A DNA stretch of 64,000 nucleotides from Heterotrichella gracilis (lineage: Eukaryota > Sar > Xanthophyceae > Tribonematales > Xanthonemataceae): NCBI GenBank assembly GCA_032358255.1, contig JAULBX010005776.1, positions 1 to 64,000 of the forward strand, read 5' to 3'. Below, piece by piece: positions 13,001-23,482 of the stretch (the first letter of the stretch is position 1; each line of letters opens with the position of its first letter). The translations under genes and the position numbers were made by a program. A model generated the notes under the pieces. It was given only the letters and a program-made list of their open reading frames with translations, ran no database searches and was not told where the DNA came from.

Positions 13001-16000
13001 CAACGAGCCAGCGCCATGGTCCTCGGAGGGTGCGCAACAAACCCTAAACCCTATCCCACCAGGCTGTGCATGGTTTTGAATGCCCTTGTTGTGCAGGCAT
13101 GCCATGATCCTCAACCCTTGCTACAGTGGAATGTTTGTTACCGTACCTCGCCCACCCCCCTCCAATCTCCTGTGTGCAGAGACTGGTGACCGCCCCTTGC
13201 ATCTCACCATGTTCTGCCCACACGACATTCATCCTAGACCCTAAACCCTAAGCCTGTGTATCACTGTGTGCAGAGACCGGCGACCGGCCCATGAAGTCGC
13301 TGCCCAAGGAGGCTGTTGAGGAGATGAAGCGGGCCAAGGGGAAGATTCACGAGATGGCAGACAGCCCCTGGTGGTGCGTGAACCTAGGGTTTGTGGTAGT
13401 AGCTGGGTAGTGTGTTTCCGGTGGGTTTGCCCTAAGGGTCTTCGCCTGCAGCATGGGCAGGGTCTTGTCCTCGAGGGTATTCTGGTGGACCTAGGGTTTT
13501 CTGGAATCTTTGGGGTAGGCTCCTGATGCCAAGGGGCACCTGCTGACAGACCTCAGAGGGTGCGCATCAAACCCTAAACCCTTGGTGAGGGCGGGGTGCA
13601 TGTGAATGCAGGTCATGTGTATATCGATGGACTGCGATAGAATACCTGATGAAGGGTATCAGGAGCCTAAACACCCCCCTGTGAATATCAAACTCTAAAC
13701 CCTTGGTAAATTGCCTGGTTCACCCCAGCTTTGTTGCCGCAGGGACTGGGATGGCGAGGGTGAGAAGTGGGGATGGAGCCGCGACCCGCCTGTGTCCCTG
13801 GGGAGCCGCAACTCAAGCCCAGCAAAAACACAGAAGAAGAAGGTGCGGGTACATGATGTAGATATTGATCGTTGGCAACTAAGTAGCAAGCCGGAGTAGC
13901 AAACAGGCTTGCATCAGCAGCGCCAGGCAGCTGTGCTTTGACAATTTGTAGAGACAGCTCAGATGTGTCAGAAACAGTGGTGCACACCCCCCTGGCCACC
14001 CACCCACGCACCCATTGCCATGGACATTGCCCCGACTGCACGCCCCCCTTTGGCCCCCACCAACACCCCCCAACCCCCACCGCAGGCCAGCGACTCGGAG
14101 CGCGCGCTGCGCGAGTTCACCTGTCGCATGTGCTCCACAGTCCCCACCGACCCCATGTCCACGCCCTGCGGCCACAACTTCTGCGCGGCCTGCCTCACGG
14201 GGCGGTTCCAGGGGCTGGCGGAGGAGGTGGACCCCACCCGGGAGGGGGGGCGGGCGCTGCGGTGCCGCAAGGTGGCAAAGCCCTGCCCTGCGTGCAAGGC
14301 GGATCTGGCTGAGTTCATGAAGACTGCGGGGGTGAACAGGTGGGTGTGGGTGGGTGGGTGGGTAAGGTTGGGTTGGGGAGGAAGTGGAGTGCAATGTCAA
14401 CGGGTGGGAGAGGCATGGGGGGTGGGTGAGATGATGGAAAGCAAATGGTTTCCGCATTTTTGTCATGAACTTTGACAAAGCAGCTGATCTGTTTGCCCTT
14501 CATTTGCTTTCAGAGAGATGGATGAAGTGCTTGCCAGGCTGCAAAATTAGTGTGACTGCAGCAACGAAGTATCATCAAAGTAAAATGAGTACTCGCAAGA
14601 ACTTGACTCCTGTTATCCCTGGGATTTGTTTCAGGGAGATGGCTGAGGTGATTGCCAGGCTGCAGAAGGCAGCTGCCCAAAAGGAGGTGGCCGAGGAAGG
14701 GGAGGACGAGGAGGAAGGGGCGCAAGGAGAGGAGGAAGAGGGAGACGGGGAGGGGGAGGCGGTGGCCAATGGTCATGCAGCAGAGCCAGCAAAGGAAGGT
14801 AGGATCATGCCCATTCACAAGGATTCATTATGCGCAGCCCCTTCTCCCCGTTTACCAGTGCGAGCATGCAGCCGCATTCCCAGCTGCACGCCTGGCCAGC
14901 CGTGTGTCAATGCCTGGGACCCTACATCCCATGAGTGGGGCTGCTACCCCAGCCTTGCGCTTACATGTCAAGACTTGACTGGCAAGCTTCATGAGCGTGA
15001 AGACGTGCATCGACCAATCCTTATGCACAGCCCCACGCATGATTACGGGAGTCTAGGATGTATGAAAACCACGTGCACACCTTCCCAGCTGCACATCAGG
15101 CCAGCTGGCGGTTGTGATAATCCCTGGGCGCCCGCATCCTGTGGGTAGGGCTGCTTGCGCGCGCGTGGCACAGCTTGACTAACCAGCCTCACCCTCGCAT
15201 CGTGCATCAACCAATCCTGATCCAGCGCCTTCTCCCCCCGCAGGCACCGCCGCTGTGCCCACCGCCGTGCCAGCCCCCACCCCTACCCTGGCACAGCCCC
15301 AGGAGGCCCTGGCAGGCACCAGCGCAGGCGGACCCTCCTCCAACACGCCAGGTAGGCACGCAACACCAAACCCTAAGTGAACCCTAGACAGCGCTTTGGC
15401 TCACCTGAGCACACTCCAGCCCAGCCTGTTTTTCAACCGCTGGCCCTACACAGAAACACCCCAAAGGGTCCGCATCTCTGTGGTTTAGATGCAGGGTTTC
15501 TGATGGCATCCGTATGGGTTTGCTTATTTTGGATGTGGGGTTCATTCGGTTTCAGCGATTGGCCCCTATTTTGGGGTGTTAAGACCTGCGTGCCACCCCC
15601 TGCAGGCGTTGCTTCTCGCATGCCCGCTGACGTTGTTGCGCTGCTGGCCGAGTTCCCCGAGTGGGATCCCGAGCTGGTGACGGGGATGCTGGAGGACCAG
15701 GGCGGGGATGCCGACGAAGTCAGGTTCTACCTCAAGGTACGACAAAACTTGTTGGGGGAAAACCCTTTGTAAAACCCTACGCAGCAATGGCAGCACATGA
15801 ATGGCTGGGGCTGTAGGTTGTGAGCATATTTGATGTGCAGTTTGTGGAGCATAATGGTGCTGTATACATTTATGCAGTTTGCCTCCCCTTGCCTTACCCT
15901 AGAATTCTTGCAGACTCCACTGAAGGGTTTCCCTGCTGTGCAGCGCATGCGTGGCCAGGCCATCCAAGGGGAGAGCAAGAAGCGCAAGGGGAAGGCAGGC

Positions 16001-16294
16001 GAAGGAGCTGCAAAGGGCAAGGGCAAGCAGGCAGCCGCACCCACCGATCAAGGGGAGGACAATGGTGAGGAGAAGCAGGATGGGGAGGAGGTGGCTGCCG
16101 AGGCCGACGGCACACAGGAGGTGCAAGAGGGAGCCAAGGGGGAGGAGGAGCAGGAGGGGGAGAAGGCTGGTGGTGCCAAGGGCAAGGCCAAGCAGGCTGC
16201 CTCAAAGCGGAAGCAAGGGGGAGGCAAGGGGGAGCAGGGAGGGGAGGGCGAGCAGGCAGGCGCGCAGGGGAAGAGGGCTCGGCGGGCACCGTGA
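10093..16294 (+). CDS. VIM/ORTHRUS-like RING-SRA-RING protein, lacks PHD finger
   Basis: Fourteen exons: 10093-10228, 10537-10649, 11017-11234, 11562-11634, 11908-12098, 12393-12576, 12867-13029, 13274-13373, 13743-13842, 14086-14339, 14635-14798, 15244-15351, 15606-15736, 15914-16294; all phases close, 771 aa. The N-terminus matches the helix that follows the PHD finger in plant VIM proteins. First RING about 71-109 (CxxC, CxHxxCxxC, CPTC). SRA/YDG domain about 181-360, with [14 protein letters not shown] and the YDGIYR motif. Second RING about 439-497 (C3HC4). An acidic stretch follows, then a CUE/UBA-like three-helix segment about 607-642, then a Lys/Glu/Gly-rich tail. Family members bind hemimethylated or methylated CG DNA through SRA and ubiquitinate histone H3 through the RINGs, maintaining DNA methylation in the nucleus. 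Loss of PHD and gain of the CUE-like segment are unlike Arabidopsis VIM1. Confidence 0.93.
10271..10306. repeat. interstitial CCCTAAA repeats in intron 1 of the VIM-like gene
   Basis: Three CCCTAAA units are interrupted by short unrelated sequence. This is one of many intronic stretches of the plant-type telomere motif in the window. Confidence 0.8.
13175..13205 (+). repeat. decayed copy of the start of exon 8 of the VIM-like gene
   Basis: TGTGTGCAGAGACTGGTGAC here repeats the acceptor and first bases of the true exon at 13274 (TGTGTGCAGAGACCGGCGAC). A CCCTAAACCCTAA stretch lies between the copies. The copy would shift or truncate the protein if used. Confidence 0.75.
14512..14550 (+). repeat. 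pseudo-exon, copy of the start of exon 11 of the VIM-like gene
   Basis: The sequence after TTTCAG reads AGAGATGGATGAAGTGCTTG and then a matching CCAGGCTGCA, parallel to the true exon at 14635. It keeps a good acceptor but runs into TAG after a dozen codons (encoding [12 protein letters not shown]). Splicing to it would give a truncated protein. Confidence 0.8.
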
Positions 16295-17006
16295 GCTGGA
16301 AAGGTGCTTTTAAAGATATGGACTACATGTCTTTTGAAATTTTATTTTTTTCATACTTATAAATTATTCGCACATGCACTTGCAAGGATGAGCAAGGCTG
16401 GTTTGCCATGGAAGGGCGCGGGTTTTGACGGCTGCATGCGCAAGAACCCATGAGACATCACTGGCAGTGGACCACCAGGTGAGAAATGTCATGGTGCAGG
16501 ACTTACGTCATCTCAGGAGATGTAGATGCGATCAGCCATAATCTGGAGTAGTCCACATGGACACATGGCATGTGACATGCTAGGGCTCTCAGGTTTTCAA
16601 ATTTTCACCACATTCCGTATTACAGCGTGACTCATTTTTCCTTTGTCAACTTGGAACTTCTTCTTGAAGACTATTTACACGATCTGTTCAGCTGTCTATC
16701 TGTTCTTGATCAATGGGTGAGCCCTGTGACTCAATTCTGAGCTGCTGCTGCAACGTGCTGCTAATGTTGTAGCGTTAACGTTACAGTGATACCCTGTCAA
16801 TTTGAAGAAGATACAGCGCATTGCGCAGCCTGTTCATTATCCTGCTCAGATCTGCCTGTAAATATCCGCACATTGAAGAACAGCATCCCAGCAGCGTGCT
16901 GGCCACAGCGCTTTGCACGCTGAAAATGGCCAACTAGCAAAGTCACACCAATGGCTGCCCCTGCAGCCCAAACCCTATTCCATATGAATTAACCCTTGAC
17001 CAGGGT
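16295..17006. other. convergent 3' flanks of the VIM-like and V-ATPase a genes
   Basis: No coding sequence is seen. TGTAA occurs on the plus strand at 16857-16861 and its complement TTACA at 16781-16785. These are candidate algal-type poly(A) signals for the two converging genes, implying that their 3' ends overlap by tens of bases. Confidence 0.5.
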
Positions 17007-20000
17007 TCAGATGTCGTCCTTGTCCACCAGCTCAAACGAGAATGGCGTGAACTCGTAGCCATCCCCGTGGTAGAACTTGTTCTGGAACTCCACCCAGTGC
17101 AGCCTGAGGCCGTGCAGGAAGGCGGACAGCGTCTCCATCACCATCAGCACGCCCAGCGTGGCACAGGCAAACACAAAGAACGCTGCGGGGCACACGGAGG
17201 GCGGGTCAGGGCGGGGAACAGCGCAAGGGGTTCTTCCTGGCCAGAAATGGTGTAACATTGTTATTGCAACGTTGCTGTTAATGATGTGCACACCAGGCCC
17301 AAATGCATGCATGTGGCAACCCATGCACCTGCTTTCCATCCAATTATGGTGCCACCCAGCAAATGATCTCACCAAGCAGATGGTGACAAAGCCAAGGCAT
17401 GGCGCGCCTGGCTGGCTTTCAAACCCTAAACCCTAGACCCTTCCCTGCCACTCACCTATGAACACAAACAGCGGGTTGCCCCCCTTAATGCCCGTCAGCA
17501 TGACCCGCTCGTAGAACACCATGGAGAGCTGCGAGTGCGCCAGCGACAGCGCCCACAGGCGCAGGTAGGAGGCGGTGTTGGACACCGCGCCCAGCACAAA
17601 CTCAATGGTGTGGATCATCTGGTGCACCAGGATGTCGCCGAAGTTGAACTCCTCGCCGTGGCCGCCGTGGCCCCCGCCGCCGTGCGCGTCGTGGTGCGCC
17701 GATGCCGAAGCCGACGGCGACCCCCCCGCGGGGCCCGCCTCCTCGTCCAGCAGCGCTTGGGCGACCTCCCCGCCATGATCATCAAACGTTGAGACGAGGC
17801 CATACTCACCCTTAGGGTGGCACATGGGATAGTACAATGCATCAGTGGGACGGCCACCGGGACGAACAGGCACGAGGTGGTGGGCGCAACAGGGGGGGGA
17901 GACGGGGACGGGGGGAGAAAGCGGGCACAGCACACCAGGGCAGGGGAGGAGGGGGGGAGAAGACATGACAGGCACAAGTGGGACGCTTGACACACACTGC
18001 ACACACACGGGCGCCACCACCAAACGTGACAGGTACTGTACTGTGGACGCGCACTGGACGGTGCAGAGCAAGGCATGGGGGACACGTGCAATGGCAGCAA
18101 GGGCGATACAGCAGGCTGATGCGGTGCACCACTCACCGCCTGGCGGCTCCTGCGCTCGTGCGCGCGCTTGAGGATGAAGGGCTTGGGCAGCAGCATGACC
18201 GGCACCGAAAACACAGCCAGGAGCACAAACAGGACCTGCAAAGGGCAGGGGCGCGTCAGCGGCGCTGCTCCAAACTTGGAAATGATACAGGGGAGATACG
18301 CAAAGCGCGGTAGCATCCACAAGTAATGGGCCGGACACATCATTACAAAGCCTGTCCAGTAATGATTCGCACTTGCATATCAAGCGAGACACATGACCCT
18401 TAGCTAGGGCACATGAGCTTGCTATCATGCGTATATGCAGGCGGATGCAGGTAAGCTGCACCCTAACCCTAACCCTCACCTGCACGGTGGCCATGCCCGG
18501 GTACATAAGGTTCTCCGGGCAGTCGCCCCCGCAGTCCACATCCCCTGGCGCCAGGAACATGTAGATCATGACGTGGTACAGGTCTGCGGTTGACCCGCTA
18601 ATCCACTTGAACACGATGAGCACGCACAGGTAGCCAAACAGGCAGTTGAGGAAGATCATCTGGGGGATGAACTCGCACAGCGTGGACAGCGTATCGCGGA
18701 AGTAGCGCTGGTTGAGGTAGGACAGGATGATGCCCACGTCCATCTGGAACACACCTGCGGGGCAGCCGGGGGAGAAGGTGAGCACTTGGTGGTCCACATC
18801 AGCCTGGAACTGGTTGCTTCGGTTAGAGCACCAAGCCCATCCACAATCCACATCTTCACATTGAGAGGGTAAGAGGGTAAGGGAAGTTGGAAGTTTAACA
18901 GTCTTTGGGTACAGAGCTTCAGATCAGGATCAAAAGACGCACGCAGCAGGATGGACATCGTCATCTTCGGCAGCTGAGGAAGGGAGCTTTAGGGTTTAGG
19001 GTTTGAGTCAGGGGCAGACAGCGCACCCAGCAGGATGGACATCTCCACGTTGCGGGAGTTGAGGTAACTGGGAAGGGTTTAGGGTTTACAGGTTTCAGAT
19101 CAGGGCATGAGACGCACCCAGCAGGATGGACATCTTCATCTTGAGGGAGTTGAGGAAGGTGAGCGCCGTGGTGGTCCCCGCCCACGCGGGGTCCACCCCG
19201 ACCACGTAGGGCACTGACCCCGGCCGCACCAGCCCCTGGCGGGGGTTGAATGCCTCGGGGCACAGCAGCGGGTCAAACATCATGTCGATGGGGTTTGACA
19301 GCGCGTGGTTGCTGGGGCACACGTAGTCTGTGTGGAAGATGTTCATGGGGATGGCAAACACCTCGTTGTAGATGACCCCGGTGTACATGGAGAAGATGCC
19401 CATGAGCAGGATCACGTAGCGCCCTGCGCAGCAACCACCAAAGGGTAAGATTGAGGGTCCAGCAGAACAAACCCTAACCGTAATCAGTGCGTGAAGAAGA
19501 TGCCCTATGAGGATGGCGTACTGCTGTGCACAGTGGCCACGGAGGAGTGAGGAGGGTCCAGCAGGAAAAACCCTAAACCCTAACAGCACTTTCAGACAAT
19601 GCTTATGAGGGTGGCGTACTGCCGTACTCAGCTACCACGGAGGAGTCCACAGCCTTTGCAACAGACCAGCAACGCCCCAGATGTGCAGTGACACCCAACC
19701 CCATGCAAGACTTGCAGCAACACCCAGCCCGCACCTCCGAAGCACATGCTGAATATGTCCCCCAGGTCCTTGCCCATGAAGGCCCGCTCCTTGGCCACCA
19801 TGTAGGCGCCAAACATGGTGAGCAGGAAGCCGTGGCCCAGGTCGCCAAACATGACGGCAAACAGGAAGGGGAAGGTGATGATGGTGAAGGTGGCGGGGTT
19901 GACCTCGCGGTAGCGCGCGATGCCGTAGGAATCCACGATGGCCTGGAAGGAGCTGGTGTACTTGCTGGTCACAAAGTGGGTGGGCGGGGGCTCAAAGGTC

Positions 20001-22467
20001 ACGATGGGCTGGAAGATGGTCCCCACCTGCGCACCAAAACAGGGCGCTCAATTCAGATGTAGTCGGTGGTCATTACAGATGTAGTTTCCAATTCAGTGGT
20101 TTATATTTACAGAGACTCCATGCATGCCCTTGGTGCTCCATTCGTCTGCCATTCATAGCGCTGCGTGGACCTGCATGCGCGTGCGCTGAATGGGCTCTTT
20201 CTTTATGCACATTGGCCAAGCCCACAAGGTCGCTACAAGCGTGGAGAAGGCAGGGTCACGGGTAGAAAGAGCAAATGGGCTTGCTCACAGGGTTGTTATA
20301 AGCATGGTGGAACCAAGGTAGCGGGTGGAAGGGGCGAGGTGACGCACCGACAGGCTCCGCTCCGCCGCCACCCTGCGCAGCGCGTCCTGCACCTGCGCCT
20401 TGATGGTTACTGGGCACCATGCCTCGCCCACCAGCACCTTGCGCGTGACGTCCACCGACAGCTTGTTCATGGTGTGGTACACGGCCTTCTCGCGGTTCAC
20501 CTGCACCACCCACTGCTCCAGCTTGCTGGCGATGGTCTGCAGCAGGTTGTCGCGGTAGCGGTCGCCTGCAAGGAGTGGTAACAAAGAGTGAGCGCAGCTC
20601 CCAGGCGCAGCCAAGTGGGGCACGCGCCACCGCAGCGATACCCAGCACAGCACCAGGTGCAGTCAACAGTCGCGCCTTGTTGTGATCCCGCTGCTGGCTG
20701 CGCACCTCCCTAAACCCTAGATCAAAACCCTAGCCGGTGCCTACCTGTATCGATGGTTGTGTGCAGCTCCCTGAGGCGCGCGGTGACCTCAGAGTTCATG
20801 GACTGCTGGCGGGCCGCCTCCTCAGGGAAAGGGTACCTGTTGGCGCCATAGGCGTCGCAGATCTGCACCATACATTGTCACGTCAGCACCTCCTCAAAGC
20901 TCCAACAAGCAAACATACAAAAAAGAACTAGCAAGAAGGCAAGATGATGGCCTCCCTAGGTCACTTCCCTGGTGCACAATGGAGGATGAGGCTTGATTCC
21001 CATGACCCTAACCTGCCTTGAGCGCAGCATTTGTGAGGCAGACACCACCCACCTTGAGGATCTTGGCGCGGGACCTCTCTCCGGCAAAGTACACCACAAA
21101 CACCGACTTGTCCTGGTTCTCCCCGGTGGCCGGATCGCTGACCGAGCCCACGCTCTGGCTCTTGAGGTACATGTTGCCGCGGGTGGCCCTGAACAGCAGC
21201 CTCTCAAAGGCCACCAGCTTCTCGGCAGCTATGAGGCCCGACACAAAGCCCAGCTTGACTGACTTGTTGTCCAGTGCGCTTTCCGTGAGCAGGGGGGCAC
21301 CTATATCATTCCCACCTGAGAATAAAAAAGGTGGACAACACTCAGGACTGGACACCAGCAGCAAGACGGGAAGGGACTGCCCAACAGCAACTGGGACAGA
21401 ACTACGACAACCTGGGTAACAGCAGACAGCCAGTGGGCAGTTTGAATGGAGGACACATAGCTACAAGGTTTACAAGGTGTATTTGACAGTCATACTCAAT
21501 AACATAAGAAGGGGAACCCTCTACGCACCAAAGGATAGGTCCACTGCGGCAGCTGTGTTCCTGCTGGCACTGCCCCGTGCGTCCTCAAAGAAGGACCCCG
21601 CTGTCTCAATCACCAGCTGCAGCTCGATCAGCTCGTTGTACGTCCTGTGGAGCCTCTCGTTGTTGGCGTTCAGGTCCAGAAGCTCTTTCTCCAGGTCCTC
21701 TAGCTTGGACTGCAGCGTACAGGTGTGGTGGTTAAAAGGCATCCAGCCAGAAGGGGGAGGATACAGGTTGCAAGAACTGTTGAACAAGTTGCAAGAACTG
21801 TTGAGCAAGTTGCAAGTTGCCAGAACTGATAAGCAGGTTGCAAATTGCAAGGACTGTTGAGCAGTTTGCAAGAACTGTTGAGGATGCAAGTTGCAAGAAC
21901 TGCCTACCTCCAGCTCATCGAACTCCAGGTCCTTGGTGTAGCTCACATGGGGTGCGATTACAACGTCCGCTTTCCGAATCTGCAGGGCACATCACAGGCT
22001 TTAGAGACCCTGGCAGAAGAAGCAACAGGTCTCCACACAGGCGTGGGGTGGGGTGCATCCACACCCTTCCCCAGGCTCTCACCTGTTCTGTAAAGAACCG
22101 CAACTTCCTTGCCAGCTCATCGGACCGCTTCACCTGTGGAACAGCAAAGAAAACCGTAAGGCTCGGGCCAAGTGGTCAGCTGACAAGCAACACCAGGTTG
22201 TGAAGCTTGGGGAGGTTTCGTTACCTGGTTGGCATAGGTGCGCTGGAAGGCACTCTTGTCACTGTTCAGGTCCTTGAACTGCAGGGCCCCGATCTCGCCC
22301 AGCGCGTGGATGATGCCATGAGCAGCTTCAGAAGGGAGCAGCAGCTGCGGGGAATCAAGAGCGTGAGTTGGGCAAACGAAGCATGATGTGATGAAGCTAG
22401 GGCAATGACGAAGCCCCCACCGCACCTGCATCAGCTGCATCTCCTCGCTCCTGAAGAGGTCAATCAT
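17007..22467 (-). CDS. V-type proton ATPase V0 subunit a
   Basis: Fourteen exons in transcript order: 22426-22467, 22225-22344, 22083-22133, 21908-21979, 21529-21709, 21053-21315, 20745-20862, 20348-20565, 19735-20026, 19118-19423, 18480-18754, 18137-18235, 17456-17810, 17007-17182; 855 aa with TGA stop. The start [14 protein letters not shown] and the following [16 protein letters not shown] are signatures of the family. The N-terminal half is the cytosolic arm with a coiled coil; the C-terminal half has the membrane segments, including FGDLGHG and [12 protein letters not shown], whose Arg (about residue 763) is the essential proton-path residue. The protein forms the proton half-channels with the c-ring in vacuolar or Golgi membranes. 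A His/Gly-rich loop (about 718-732) precedes the last membrane block. The acceptor at 17810 is AAG, less usual than CAG or TAG. Length is normal. Confidence 0.97.
18461..18480. repeat. telomere-like CCCTAA repeats at a splice donor
   Basis: On the coding strand the intron after exon 11 of V-ATPase a begins GTGAGGGTTAGGGTTAGGG. The donor is thus embedded in a TTAGGG-type repeat, six-base units rather than the seven-base TTTAGGG seen elsewhere. Confidence 0.8.
18909..19085 (-). repeat. two decayed copies of the 3' end of V-ATPase a exon 10
   Basis: GCAGGATGGACATC occurs at about 18947, 19040 and, in the true exon, 19130, each with similar flanks on both sides. The outer two lie in the intron and are followed by TTTAGGG repeats at about 18990 and 19075. 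The copies include the exon end and donor region. Confidence 0.8.
19485..19645 (-). repeat. two decayed copies of the 5' end of V-ATPase a exon 10
   Basis: The segment covering the true exon start (about 19380-19480) recurs at about 19490-19585 and 19590-19645. Shared blocks include GAGGGTCCAGCAG and CACGGAGGAGT. CCCTAAA or CCCTAAC stretches separate the copies. Confidence 0.7.
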
Positions 22468-23482
22468 CTTGTCAACGCACTGGTTTCACAGCCCAACAGG
22501 GAATGAGACGCTGGCCGGCGTTTAGCAGCGCGTGGTTTTTGCTTCACGCAAAATCAGCAGAAATACCGAGGCCGGGCCATGGGCAGTTGGGCTTGCCCCT
22601 TAAAACGCCCTTCACACGGGCAACACGGCTGCCTCCGTGCAAGATCGAAAGGAACAGCAGTTCTGCTTGCAAGTGAGCACAATGCGGTACCGAGTCTTGC
22701 ACTTACCACGTTTACCCTTGCCCAATCTGTGCTTCAAGGCCTCTGTTATGGAATCTGCGACTGGGATTTAATTGATTCATCAATCCCAGTTTCATGTTTT
22801 GGGGTCCCAATTTAGTCAAGGGGATTAATGCATTGGCTTCCACCCCCTGCTTTCCACTACGGTCTTGGAGTTTGTGGGTTTGTGGGTACCAAATGAAGTG
22901 AAGTGGGCGATGCACCAGCACATACCTCCACAGATCTGCTTTCTATTCCACTGCGTGACCAGTCAGTGGGCGTAACCCTACTCCACCCAGGCACGCCGTG
23001 AACCTGAATCAGGGATGCGGGTGCATGTGGGCATGGGCTGTGGCGCGTCCGGTTCCTGAAAGTGCTTCTATTCCACGCCACAGTCGGAGAAATAATGTTG
23101 ACATCAATTATCAACATTAACCAGCTGCGCTAATACAGGTGGGTTACTTTGATACCTTCAAGTTGGGGGTGGGAGTCCCCGTCATGGTGCCCAGTAATCA
23201 AGATGCACGCCAAACCCGCAAGCTACAAGCACTGGCATGTGCTGTTCCTGAACGTATTTCCAATTGCATTATTGCACCTTGCTCTGCACATCTCACCCGT
23301 CACGGTGTATATGCATGCACGCAGGGCCACTTCACAACGCACGACTGTGTTATCACCTCACGCACGCCCCAAGGGAACTGTATGACTTCATAATAGCTTT
23401 ATGTTATGAATTGTGATGTAAACTATGCACTAAATTTATGCAGTGGTGTGGTTCCTCACTTCGCAGGTACTGTGTCAGCCTT
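22468..23482. promoter_or_regulatory. spacer between divergent V-ATPase a and dynein-tail genes
   Basis: The 5' ends of the two genes face outward from here. No recognised element is seen. An acceptor-like TTCGCAG at about 23460-23466 leaves open an upstream non-coding or short coding exon for the dynein-tail gene. Confidence 0.4.

Noticed and set aside
17433-18851. A 472-codon minus-strand frame read as one exon of V-ATPase a
   Set aside because: It reads through three introns with consensus borders; the intervening residues have no counterpart in the family.
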